DNA from: Nannochloropsis oceanica | Taxonomy: Eukaryota; Sar; Eustigmatophyceae; Eustigmatales; Monodopsidaceae | DNA: 64,000 bases | Assembly (NCBI GenBank): GCA_004519485.1 | Contig: CP038117.1 | Span: 1,383,001 to 1,447,000, forward strand | Reading direction: 5' to 3' | In this document: piece after piece, positions 52,887 to 62,991 of the stretch | Position numbering within the stretch: position 1 is the stretch's first letter | How the letters are laid out: the number at the start of each line of letters is the position of its first letter | Made by a program: the position numbers and the translations under genes | The notes under the pieces: model-generated | What the model was told of the DNA's origin: nothing | The model's database searches: none | Seen by the model: the letters and a program-made list of their open reading frames with translations, nothing else

Positions 52887-54320
52887 ATGTCCACTTCTCA
52901 CATCTTCACCAGCGAGGACGAGAACGTCCAACGAACTCAGTCCCTGGAAGCTCTGCGAAAATGCACCCAGGAAGTCGCCCACTACAGCGACCCGCAGACC
53001 GAGCAGGAATATGTCAAGCTGATCCAGACATTGCACAAGAAAGCCACTGCGTTGGGCGCTCTGCATCAGCACAGCCAGCGAGTGGCGTGCGTGGAGAAGA
53101 TAATCAAACTTGCCAAGAAAGGTCTGCCTGTCAATAATCTCTCTCTCCCTAAGGCGCTGGAGACGCTGGCCGAGTGTCACGCTATGATGGGGGATAAACC
53201 TACGGCCCTGACCTTGTTCAAAGAAGCGCTCGATACCCGCGCGGCTTGTGGTCTACCCGAGGCCCACCCGTCTTCGACAGATTCAATAAAGCGCATGGCA
53301 GACTTGTACAGAGATCAAGCAGATTTTGAGCAGGCCTTGGAATTGCACCTCAAAGTCCTTGAGCTGCGGCGGTCGTTGCTATCGCCAGGCGAGGCCCGAA
53401 GGGGAGAAGGAGATGCGGTGATGGCAGAGGCTTTGCATGACGTCGGAACCACATATCATTGCCTGGGCCATTTTGAACGGGCTATTCCTTATGCTAAAAA
53501 GGCATTGGAAATCAAGCGGGAGTTGGTGGCGAGAAACAAGGCACGGAGGGAGGAAGGGGAGAAAAGGAGGGTGGAGGGGCATGAGGAGGAGGAGGAGGAA
53601 GGGGAGGAGGCGGAGGAAGAGGATGCCTCTGATGAGTACGAGAAATTGATGGAAATGATGTACACACTTGCTTCTACCTACGCCAAGAACGCCGAATTCA
53701 CGCTTGCCCAGCCCATTTACACGGAGCTGATTGCCCGCCGTCGAGATGAAGATCCCCCAAACTACATCAAACTGGCCAAGGCCCTGAACAATGCCGGGGC
53801 CATGCACATGGAGGCGGGTGACGGCGCCCTTGCTCTTCCCTTTTATGAAGAAAGTCTAGATATATTAAGAATGGTGCTGCCGGCGGCCCACCCGGAGATC
53901 GCGCTTGCCATGGGAAATCTTGCGGAAGTGTACAGGACTGCGGGAGAGAATGAGAAGGCCTTGGTCTTGTTTGAAACCTCTCTGACCATGCAGAGGCGGA
54001 GAGCAGCAGAGGCGATGGCAGGGGTAGGAGGAGGGTGGGGGGGCGTGGATCCGATGGGCATGGCGTGCACGTTGAACAATTCGGCGCTGCTGTATCGGGC
54101 CATGGAGAATTACCCACAGGTGGAGAAGCAGATGGAGGAGGCGATTGATTGGCTAAAGCGTGCGGTACCAGCGGAACATTACTACGTGACTAACATGAAA
54201 TTGAGCTTGGCGGCCGCGCAGAAGGAAGGGGAAGAGAAGAAGGCGGGGACTTACGATCCCACTAAATATGGTATGGTAGGACTGTTCGAGAAGGCACGAA
54301 GGGATGAGAACCTTCCCTAA
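52887..54320 (+). CDS. Tetratricopeptide-repeat protein (kinesin light chain-like repeats)
   Basis: Single exon, 477 aa from the ATG at 52887 (the frame is open further upstream but the extension is Cys/His-rich and unlike the protein). At least six TPR units are visible, among them KALETLAECHAMMGDKPTAL, DSIKRMADLYRDQADFEQAL, EALHDVGTTYHCLGHFERAI, KALNNAGAMHMEAGDGALAL and ALAMGNLAEVYRTAGENEKA, then CTLNNSALLYRAMENYPQVE. The 40-odd residue spacing and LFEKAL/SLDI-type endings resemble kinesin-light-chain TPRs. A Glu-rich insert (about residues 228-250) separates two TPR blocks. Such proteins scaffold other proteins; the partner is unknown. No signal peptide or membrane span. Confidence 0.8.
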   Translation: MSTSHIFTSEDENVQRTQSLEALRKCTQEVAHYSDPQTEQEYVKLIQTLHKKATALGALHQHSQRVACVEKIIKLAKKGLPVNNLSLPKALETLAECHAMMGDKPTALTLFKEALDTRAACGLPEAHPSSTDSIKRMADLYRDQADFEQALELHLKVLELRRSLLSPGEARRGEGDAVMAEALHDVGTTYHCLGHFERAIPYAKKALEIKRELVARNKARREEGEKRRVEGHEEEEEEGEEAEEEDASDEYEKLMEMMYTLASTYAKNAEFTLAQPIYTELIARRRDEDPPNYIKLAKALNNAGAMHMEAGDGALALPFYEESLDILRMVLPAAHPEIALAMGNLAEVYRTAGENEKALVLFETSLTMQRRRAAEAMAGVGGGWGGVDPMGMACTLNNSALLYRAMENYPQVEKQMEEAIDWLKRAVPAEHYYVTNMKLSLAAAQKEGEEKKAGTYDPTKYGMVGLFEKARRDENLP

Positions 54321-54790
54321 AGGACGGGAAGTAAGTGGATGTCTCAGAGGGAAGAGAAAAGTAAGTCGACTGCAATAAGGAGCGAGCGACACGTAGGCGG
54401 TCGGTAAGGTTCTTTCTAAAAGTAATGATAAGCAAGTTTGGTCCTTGAGAGGTTATGGTGACTTATTAGGATGCTGCGCTTTTTTTGGCATGTGATTCTT
54501 TTCACTTTTCGATTTACCTGAATTGATTTTAAAGCAAAAGTGGCTGGTTATAGCGACCTCAGTGTCCTTTTGCAGCCACATTATAAAGGAAAATATGGCA
54601 TTGGCATTGGGCGACTGCCCCATGGTTTTGCTTGATTTTTGAAATTCAAAACACGAAAACAGCGTTGGGTGCTTCCGTTCTGTCGCAATGTGCCACATGT
54701 GGTGCGCTTCCCAATCCTCATTGATATTTCCACCGAACATCAAAACAGGCAGTCAAATTGTAGGCCTAGCCACCGAGCCTCGTGTTAATC
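54321..54790. other. Intergenic, no gene seen
   Basis: 470 bp, AT-rich, between two genes on the same strand; presumably 3' UTR and promoter. Confidence 0.35.
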
Positions 54791-55509
54791 ATGCGCGGCG
54801 CTCTCCTTTCCACCGCTGTCGTGGCTTTGTCCCTGGGCTTGGTGCGAGGAGGGGCGAGTGGGGACGCCAGTGGCAATATCCCGGCCCGGCTTCGAGCCAC
54901 CGGCCATGCTGAGGATAACCACGAACTGCGAAAGCTTCATGATGAACTTGTCAAGGAGCAGCATCAGCATGAAGCCAAGTTTGAAAGGCGTGTATCCGTA
55001 GAAGAGATCAAGGCTTTGGTGGCCCACCAACGAGAAGCGCATCCTGGTAAGTCCGAAATGTCATCGCGAGGGTGCGAGAGGAGCAAAAAGATAGAGAGGG
55101 AAAGCGGAGGTATGCCGTAATACTCGGCTGGACATACCAAACGCCGTGAATAGACCAGAGATCGAGAGTAGGCTGAGATGGAGAGAGCATGGTGACAATT
55201 CTTGCTTCGGATTCGTCTATCATTCAGCAAAGAGTAATTCACCGATACTCGCCTCCCTCCCTTCTTCACTTTCACATTTTATTATCCTACAATCAATTCA
55301 CAGCTCATCAGACCGCCAAGGAGAACTTCCAGCGGATGAAGTTGCAGCGCAAGGCTCGCTTTGACAGCATGCTCCGAGAGGGGGAAAAGGCGGCGATCGC
55401 ATCCGGTCACCTGCTGCAAGGGTTCATCTACGGAAAAGAGGCCGTACAGGAACACGAAATTCGAATGGAGCAAGCGAATCGGATTTTACTACAGCAAGGG
55501 GCACGATAG
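54791..55509 (+). CDS. Small secretory-pathway coiled-coil protein, unknown
   Basis: Two exons, 54791-55046 and 55304-55509, with GT-AG ends and an in-frame join, give 153 aa. A signal peptide (LLSTAVVALSLGLVRGGAS) is followed by long charged helices: NHELRKLHDELVKEQHQHEA, VSVEEIKALVAHQREAHP, then TAKENFQRMKLQRKARFDSM and HEIRMEQANRILLQQ. A small less-charged motif, ASGHLLQGFIYGKEAV, sits between helices. No family recognised and no ER-retention signal is obvious. The protein is probably secreted or ER/Golgi luminal. Confidence 0.6.
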
Positions 55510-55932
55510 AGTGGCGTGTGGGAAAGAGATGAATGAAGAAAGCGGCATGGGCAGGGGTAGCGCGTGTATACGAAGATTGCCATAGGTTTAAAAAGCTTGT
55601 TAGAAATCAACCAATGGGTGGAGAGAAAGAAGAGTACGCAATAATTTAAAAGGCCGAGAGAATTGAAAAGACAACCTAGTGGATGAAATAAAAAGCAACC
55701 GATGTCTAAGTTCATACGCATAACTATCTGACAATTGATTTTCCATTCTACTCAAGAAGCAGGAAAGCAAACAGAAAAAGCAGACATAAAGTGACTCTAA
55801 AACGGTGAGCGGACTTCTTTTGGGGTGCCAATACATGTGACATTGTAGCTCTATTTTTTTTCCCTATTCGTTTTCAGTAAGCTCCTTCATTCAAGTTTCG
55901 TTGATCCCTCCCCCCCTCCTCCCACCTCCACC
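55510..55932. other. Convergent 3' region
   Basis: 423 bp, AT-rich, between the coiled-coil gene (plus) and the HAD-IIA gene (minus). No gene seen. Confidence 0.35.
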
Positions 55933-57108
55933 TCACCACCTAAAGCATGGCACCGTATGCGTAGGCTTGAACGAAAATCCTTCCCAAAACCTGTTCAGTG
56001 CCTTCTCTCTTACAGTTTTTCCTGACCCCTGCTCGACCCCCAAGGCCTGGGCGTGGATCCCGTCCGTGACGAGGATAGAAGCAATCTCCTGGTCCACTGC
56101 CCCCTTTATATCATTCCACATTGAGTCTCCGATCGCACACATCTTCAACTCTGACAACCCTCCCTCCTTTCCCACCACTTCCTCCATAAGCTCGCGGCAA
56201 TGGGCATAAACCAAGGGGTAGGGCTTGCCAACGTAGATGACCCTTCCCCCCTTCTTCTCATAAGCCTGCCCGATCATGCCGGGCATAGGGTCATTGTCCC
56301 CACCGGGCCTCACAATATCAGGGTTGGACACAATCATTGGCAGTCCCCTTTCTACTGCCTTAGTGGCTAACGCGTCGAATTCGGCGCTCTCGTGCAAGAT
56401 GCGGCCAGGGCCAAACCGGAGTGGCGGGATGGAAGGATCAGAGGACTCGAGTATAATAAACGGGCCTCGTGCTAGGAGGAAATCTGCTTCTTCCAAGGAG
56501 GCAATTCTGCAACCCATTGACTGGACATAGTCGCGGTCATCATCTCCAGATCCAAAGACGAGAACGCGCCTCCCTTGGATCTTTGTGTAAGGAGAGGAGG
56601 TGCGTGGAGGGGAGAGACCGAGAAAAGTGAGCTCACCGGAGGTGACGACGTCAAGGTACTTGTCTGGGGTGAAGCCCATCTCGACCAGTCGGACGAGAGA
56701 GCCGGCCTTGCGTTTGGAGGAGTTAGAGAGGAGTATCACATGCTTGCCGAGGGCAAGGAGCTGTTCCATGCAAGCGACGGCTTGTGGGTATGCATTGTAG
56801 CCGTCGTGCATGACCCCCCATTGATCGATGAGAAAGACATCGTAGTGATGGGCAATATCCCGAAGCCCCGCAACGGAGTGGACGCTATCATTGTCATTGC
56901 TTGATGAAAACATGCGCAGAGATCTTCTGGCGTTGAAAATGGAGCAGCGGGATGGCGATGGGGAGATGAAGGCCTGACAGTAGCAGGATGGAGAGGAGGC
57001 GAGCACGAGCGCCGTGGCAGCAAACACAGCACCGGCAGCGGCGGTAACGGGATTGGGACGAACGCGGAGACGAATATGCTGGCGAAAGAAGGAGGAGGAG
57101 GGGAGCAT
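55933..57108 (-). CDS. HAD superfamily class IIA hydrolase, plastid-type leader
   Basis: Single exon, 391 aa from the ATG at 57108. Haloacid dehalogenase class IIA phosphatase-like protein of the family that includes the TIGR01459 group; these remove phosphate from small molecules, substrate here unknown. Motif I is VFLIDQWGVMHDGY (DxW instead of DxD at the second position, with Asp as nucleophile), motif II HVILLSNSSKR, the class IIA cap begins MGFTPDKYLDVVTSGELTF, and the C-terminal VIYVGKPYPLVYAHC and CAIGDSMWNDIKGAVDQ supply the Lys and Asp of motifs III and IV. The leader (PVTAAAGAVFAATALVLA then CYCQAFISPSPSR) has the A-F junction of secondary-plastid proteins. The frame is open to an ATG at 57243, which would bury this signal, so the inner start is preferred. 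Divergent from a second HAD-like gene. Confidence 0.85.
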   Translation of the reverse strand: MLPSSSFFRQHIRLRVRPNPVTAAAGAVFAATALVLASSPSCYCQAFISPSPSRCSIFNARRSLRMFSSSNDNDSVHSVAGLRDIAHHYDVFLIDQWGVMHDGYNAYPQAVACMEQLLALGKHVILLSNSSKRKAGSLVRLVEMGFTPDKYLDVVTSGELTFLGLSPPRTSSPYTKIQGRRVLVFGSGDDDRDYVQSMGCRIASLEEADFLLARGPFIILESSDPSIPPLRFGPGRILHESAEFDALATKAVERGLPMIVSNPDIVRPGGDNDPMPGMIGQAYEKKGGRVIYVGKPYPLVYAHCRELMEEVVGKEGGLSELKMCAIGDSMWNDIKGAVDQEIASILVTDGIHAQALGVEQGSGKTVREKALNRFWEGFSFKPTHTVPCFRW

Positions 57109-57737
57109 CTGTGTGCGGAGTTTTGTTACAAGGATGGTTATAAATGGTTTGTATAAACCATCCAAGGCCTTTTGGCGAGGCAGTGACCTGCATCGGGCTG
57201 CTGTAGGGCGGCATGGATTGTCTACAACAGGCCTAAATGGCATCCAAAAGCAAAGAAGCTGTATTAATAGTGAATCAAGTTAGCAGATAATGGTATCACC
57301 GTGGAGAGAGAGAGATTTATTACAGCAGTCAAAGTGCATCCAGCCGCGCAGTGCCAAGCAAGACTAGAAGATCGATCCAAAGCGAGCAACGTGCGTGCTT
57401 TCCTTTCTCTCGGGTTGACTTCGAGTTGACAACACTGCAGCGATGCCTCGAGGACGCGCGCACGACTTAACAGGGGTGCCGCGCTGTTTCATTTGTTGTT
57501 GAAAGTGGCTATGCCTTGCAGATAGGACCCATCAAATTGCAGACTGAGAGACAACAAATCAACCAATCCATGTGGTGATGATGAGTGCCAGCACGACGTG
57601 TCGATCTTTTCCACGCGGCGGCGTTGTTTGGTTTCGGCGGCGATTCAGGAGAGACACATGTGCGTGTGTTTACAATGCATGTCCTGAGCTAACTAACACC
57701 ACTGTTTCCATTCAATTATGCCACGTACAGTATCGTC
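57109..57737. promoter_or_regulatory. Shared upstream region of two HAD genes
   Basis: 629 bp between divergent starts with no coding evidence; presumed promoters of both genes. A GAGAGAGAGA run lies at about 57304. Confidence 0.3.
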
Positions 57738-59114
57738 ATGATAAGAAGACCAACAGCCACTACCGCCCCCCGCCCCTCGACCTCCCCTGTCCTCCTCTTA
57801 TGTCTCCTCCTTTTATCTTCGCCTCGCGTCGCCCGGGCTTTCGGCCCGCTCCCTCCCTCCTTTTGGCACCCAATCTCTTCCTCTTCCGGTGATCCAGCGG
57901 CCACAGAGGTCAAGCATGCCTGCACTCCTTCGTCCCCTCCGCCCACCCAGGACCCCCGCTCCGTCGCTGCTCTTCCCGTCTCCCGTCCCTCCATAGTCAG
58001 GGACGTCTTGGCGCTGGACTTCGATGGGGTTTTATGTCATAGCGTAGATGAAAGCAGCCGGGCAGCTTTTCGGAGTGTGAAGAAATTGTGGCCACAGCTA
58101 GCGACGTATTGCACGGTCGGTGGGACACGAGGCAATGAATGCCCAGCGTGGTTGGGTGATAGGTGCGTTGACTCGACAGGAGGAGGGAATGCTTGAATCG
58201 GGGGGGGGGGGGCTTTCGCTTGTATGTGTGAGGGAGTAATGTCGGTTGCATTGTTTGTAGCTATCTTTACATTTCGTCTTCACATCTCTCCTTTTCACCC
58301 GATTCTGTTACACGGCTGACATTCCCTTTTCCCCTTCTTCCCTCCTTCTCGCCCCCCCCCCTTTTATTTACAGTCTCCGGCAGCTCCGCCCGTTGGTAGA
58401 GACAGGCTACGAAAATATCCTCCTGGCCCGATACTGCATGGAAAAGGTAGGCGTTGAGGTTAAGGGGAAAAGAAACGCGATCAGCTGCATTTCCCTCCAC
58501 TGATTTTGATCACCGCCTCCCTACATCCTTCCCTTCAGTACCTCCAGGGACAGGGCTCCACCCCCGACATCGACATTACGGAGTTGTCGGGAAAATGGCA
58601 GACACACTTGCGGTCAGCCTTGCTGCAAAGATACGGGGTGACGGCACAGGAGCTCGTGGATGTAAGCATGGAAGGAGGGAAGGACGGACGGGAAGAGAGA
58701 AGAAGGGAAAGGAGGGAAGGAGGGAAGGAGGGAAGGAGGGTTGGGGGTCGGGTGTGGGGGGGAAGTAGCAAGAGCACATGATTTAAGTTTTATTTAAAAT
58801 GTATATATTCATATCTATATATCTATATCTATCTGTATGTATGATTGCGCACACTAATCACCCTTTCCTCCTTCCCTACCTCCGTCCTCCCTCCCTCCCT
58901 TCCCTCCCTTCCTCCCTCCCTCAGCTCTTCGGGTCGGTGCGCGACGACTGGCTGGCCGAGGACCGGGAAGGATGGCTCAAGGCCCACTCCTTCTACGCAG
59001 GCACGGACCTGTCTATGGGATGTCCCAGGTTGGAGAGCTATGTCATCACCACCAAGCAGACGCGCTTCGTCGAGGCCTTACTGGGCGCTCGCGGTAGGGA
59101 GGGAGGGAATATTG

Positions 59115-59153
<39 letters not shown>

Positions 59154-60522
59154 AGGGAGGGAAGGAGGGAGAATATTGCGAGCATTTCAAGGTTCATGAT
59201 GTATATTTTGGCATGTCTCGTCTCTCTGAATCTTCCTCTCTCCATCTCTCCCTCCCTCCTTCCTTCCCCCCTTTACTTCTCCAGGCGTGGCCCTCCCTCG
59301 CGAGCGTATCTACGGGCTGGGCTCGGGGCCCAAGACAGACATTTTGGCGCGACTTTCCCGCATTAAGAGAGAGCGGGCCGCCCAGGATCCGGAGATGGAT
59401 AGGGAGCCAACGGTAAGGATGTAGGGATGTAGGGATGTAGGGATGTAGGGAGGTAGGGAGGGATAAATGTTACCAACGTCCAACCTCCCCTTTTCTTACA
59501 GGTGCATTTCATCGAGGACCGCCTGGAAGCTCTTGAAAAGGTCTGCGCTGATCCTCGTCTGCAGGTACGTCCCACCTCCCCTCCTTCGTTCCCTCCCTCC
59601 CCCCTCCTTCCTTCCCTCCCTCCCCCCACCTTCCTAAACCCCCAACCCCCTCCCTCCTTCCCTCCTTCCCTTCCTGCAGAACGTCCAGCTGTACCTGGCT
59701 GACTGGGGCTATACCACGCCCGAGGCCCGTCAACGCGCATTGCTCAATCCTCGGATCCGCGTCCTTCAACTGTCCGACTTCGCCTGCATGTGCCACGCGC
59801 TCGGCGCAGAGACGGAGGAGGAAGGGGGAGAAAGGTGCGAAGGAGGAAGGTGGTGTGTGTTTGCGTGTGCATGGGCGTGGGTGTATGTGTGGGTGTGGGC
59901 GTGTGTTGTCTTTGTGGTGGGCGGTCGTGGCTTTCTTCCCACCAGCCTGAACAATGTTTCTCCGGGGTCTCTTCCTTTCTTCCCCTCCCTGCTTCCCCCT
60001 CACACTTTTTTCCCCTCCCCCTCTTCTTCCCCTCCCTGCTTCCCCTCCCTCCTTCCCTCCCGCAGCTGTTCATTCGCTTGCCTCCAGGCCACATGTTCCT
60101 CCTCCTCTTCTTGCAGTAGCAGCAGCAGCACCAGCAGCAGCACCAGGCCTTTGGTAGAGAAGATAGTGTTCCAGTCTACCCCTCCCCCTTCTCCCGTCTA
60201 CACGGACCCATCGCGCAAAAAGGAGGGAGGGTGGGAGGGTGAGGGGGAGGGAGGAGCGAAGGAGATGAGCGTGGGGAGCCCGACGACGTTTACGGAGAGA
60301 GAGAGGGAAGAGGAGGAGATACACGAAATCATGATGAGGATGACGGAGGAGGAGGAGAATCAGGAAGCGAGGGAAGGCGTGAGGGAGGGAGGGAGGGAGG
60401 ATGAAGAGCTGGCGGAGGATGAGGGCTGGATTTCTGGGGTGGGGTCGGGAGGAGGGGGAAGGGGGGGAGGGACCAGCACGAAACAACGTCAAGAGGAGGA
60501 AGCGGACGAGGAAGAGTGGTAG
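57738..60522 (+). CDS. HAD-like hydrolase with plastid-type leader
   Basis: Eight exons: 57738-58162, 58374-58446, 58539-58661, 58925-59093, 59285-59412, 59502-59564, 59680-59834, 60066-60522; 530 aa, all GT-AG. The leader (VLLLCLLLLSSPRVARAFGP) is a signal peptide with the A-F junction typical of import into a secondary plastid. Motif I is DVLALDFDGVLCHS (Asp94, Asp96), so a haloacid-dehalogenase fold with standard catalytic aspartates. Later conserved-looking parts are LRPLVETGYENILLARYCME, YVITTKQTRFVEALLG (motif II Thr), ERIYGLGSGPKTDIL (motif III Lys region) and VHFIEDRLEALEKV with VQLYLADWGY (motif IV area). Algal and plant relatives are uncharacterised. The final exon adds about 150 low-complexity residues rich in Ser, Glu and Gly and may be a disordered tail or partly 3' UTR. 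Confidence 0.8.
59115..59150. repeat. (TA)n microsatellite
   Basis: About 18 TA units within the fourth intron of the HAD-like gene, flanked on both sides by GGGA runs. Confidence 0.9.
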
Positions 60523-61359
60523 AAGGGAGGGAGGGGGGGAGGGAGGGAATGCGACTTGGGAAGCATCAATAGCTTCGTTAGGATGGAAGGGAGAGATGAC
60601 GGGATGACTTAAGGGAGAGGGGGAGTGAAGGGCCTGTTATTGTGAAAGATGCATGCATGCATCGATCCTCGGTTTGCTTTTGTACATAGATATCAAGTTG
60701 TTAGTGACTTCAAGTGTGTGTGTGCCTGTGCGTGTGCATGTGTGTGTGTGTGAGTGAGTGGGTATGAGTTTTAGTGCGGCGTTTTGTTTGTATCAGAGAA
60801 GGGAGGGCAAGATTTCCTCCCTTCTTTTTCGCTTCCCCAGTGCGGGTGGGTGAATTAATTGATGGAGAATATATGGCATTTTAGTGGCCTAGGTATCAGA
60901 CGGGACTGTGCGAGAATGCGGAAGGGACAGACGAAACTCCCCAAGAAAACAGAGAGGACCGAGAAGCCTCGGCGAGAGGGATAGAAAGATTTAATTTGTG
61001 AGTGGCAAGGCCGAGACATTGACTCATCGAAGCCGCGTTGCTCCGCGCAAAGGGTATACAGATTAAAGAGAGAGTAGTAGGGGAAAACAAAAGACCGCGA
61101 AATCTGACAAACGCGAGAGTGCTGCTGTTGCTGCTTTCGCTGCTTCTTTCTTTTTGGTTGTTGTGTGAGCTTCCCAAGCTCAGGCCTACTTTCCTCCTTT
61201 TAAGAACAATTCGCTCCTTCTTCCCTGCCTATCCTCTCTATACCGGTAGGGCCCGAGGTAGGACGAGAGGACTGGATTGGACGAAACACAAGGGCAGCCT
61301 CCCCCTCCACCCTCCCCCTCCCTCCCTCCCTCCCCGCTTCTCTTTCCCTGGCCACATGC
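60523..61359. other. Convergent 3' region with GT-rich run
   Basis: 840 bp between the HAD-like gene and RPL19. A TGTG-rich stretch lies at about 60713-60756. An open frame at 60896-61177 (minus) is not convincing. No gene seen. Confidence 0.35.
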
Positions 61360-62991
61360 TTACTTCTCTTCCTCCTTCTCTGCCAAGCCAGCTGCCTCCA
61401 GCCTCCGCTTCTCCTTGCGCTCGGTCTTGTTCTTGGCCTGCGGAGGGTTGGGGGGGGGGAGAGGGAGGACAAAATGAGGAAGGGAAGGGGAAGTAAGTGG
61501 CGGTGAGCGCCGAACCGTACCAATACATAAATCCCTTCATCCAACAGCTCCTGGGTGTAGCTAACTTCCCTTCTGTTGATGCATCCCTTCCTCCGTCCCT
61601 CTCTCCTTCCCTCCGTCCCTACCTTGGCCCGACGCGCCTCGGACTGAGCGGCCAGCATTGTAACACGGGCTTTTTCCGCCTTGAGCTTGTGGATCGACTC
61701 CATTAGCACACGCTTGTTCTTAAACTGATTGCCCTTCACGCTGGCAAGAGCATGGGGAGCGCGGAGGAGAGGGAGGGAGGGGAAGAGGGTCAGACGTGGA
61801 GGACAGGTGCATTATATACGTCTCAAACCAAAGACACCTTCCATGAGAATGGAGGGAACGAGGGAGACGGGTAGGAAGGGTGTGGGTGAGGCAACACGTA
61901 CCGCATGTATAGGTCGTGGTAGAGGTGCTTGTCGACCTTCTTCGCGTCGCGGTACTTGCGGAGGAGGCGGCGGAGGACACGCATGCGTCGGAGCCAGACC
62001 ATCTTGAAGGGGAGGCGGGCATTGGCGGTACCCTTACGCTTCCCGTAACCTGTGCGAGAATGGAATGGAAATAAAAGGGAAGAGGTGAGTGAGTCGATGA
62101 AGGGCTGAGACGGGAGGGCTGACTAGAGCCACATACAAAGGCGGCCGATCGACAGGGAAGGACTACACGCTGGGTTGGGAGGGAGGGATGGAGGGAGGGA
62201 GGGACCGAAGATGTAGTGGCAAGTGATAGTAGAGCGTGGCGGTGAGCGTCTTTACAAAAAGCCACCACGCCCTGTGGAGAGCCTCCTTTTCGTGTCTTTT
62301 CTTGGCAGGGCTCACTCCTCCTCCTCATCCCCTTGCGAAGAAGAGGAAGAGGGGGCGGCCTCTCCCGCTCTTCATCCTCCCCCAGAAAGGAAAAGAATAA
62401 AAGGAAGAGAGAAGCCCCTCCCACTGCCGGTGGTTGATTCCATCACCACACACACATACATACACAAATACACTTCTACTGTCTACTCCCCCCTCTATCA
62501 CTGCCTGTCCACCCACCAGTGTGTCGGCCCTTGCGCTTGGCCTCGAGGCGGGCCTGGAAACGGGAGCGAGAGTGGACAACCTGAGGCTTCTTGATAACAA
62601 AGCCGTCCTTAATCAACTGTACGTGTCGAGGATAGGTGTTGATGATATTGAAAGGGGAGGGAGAGCAGAAAGGCATGTGAGAGTGAATCATGATGATAAC
62701 GAGACGCAGTGGGTGTACAGTGACGATGCAGAGCTCCCTTCGATTCCACCCATACTAATAGCCAGGATGCCAACCAGTCATCCCTCCTCCGATGTACCCA
62801 CGCTCCGCACTAATGCCATTCCATTTCATTTCTTCGCAGCCCTCCCTCCTCTCTGTCGTTACCTTGCGGATGTTCTGCCTGGAGTTGGCCATGGAGATCT
62901 CGCCCGTCTCATTGGGATCAAGCCAGACCTTGCGCTTACCCGTCTTGAGCACGCTGGCGGCCAGGCGCTTCTGAATGCGGAGGTTCACCAT
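61360..62991 (-). CDS. RPL19: 60S ribosomal protein L19 (eL19)
   Basis: Structural protein of the large cytosolic ribosomal subunit. Five exons: 62863-62991, 62517-62616, 61902-62049, 61623-61740, 61360-61437; 190 aa, the usual length, all GT-AG and in frame. The sequence follows the family end to end: [139 protein letters not shown] and the basic C-terminal helix ending [21 protein letters not shown] just before the ATG suggests a 5' UTR intron as well, common in ribosomal protein genes. Confidence 0.95.
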
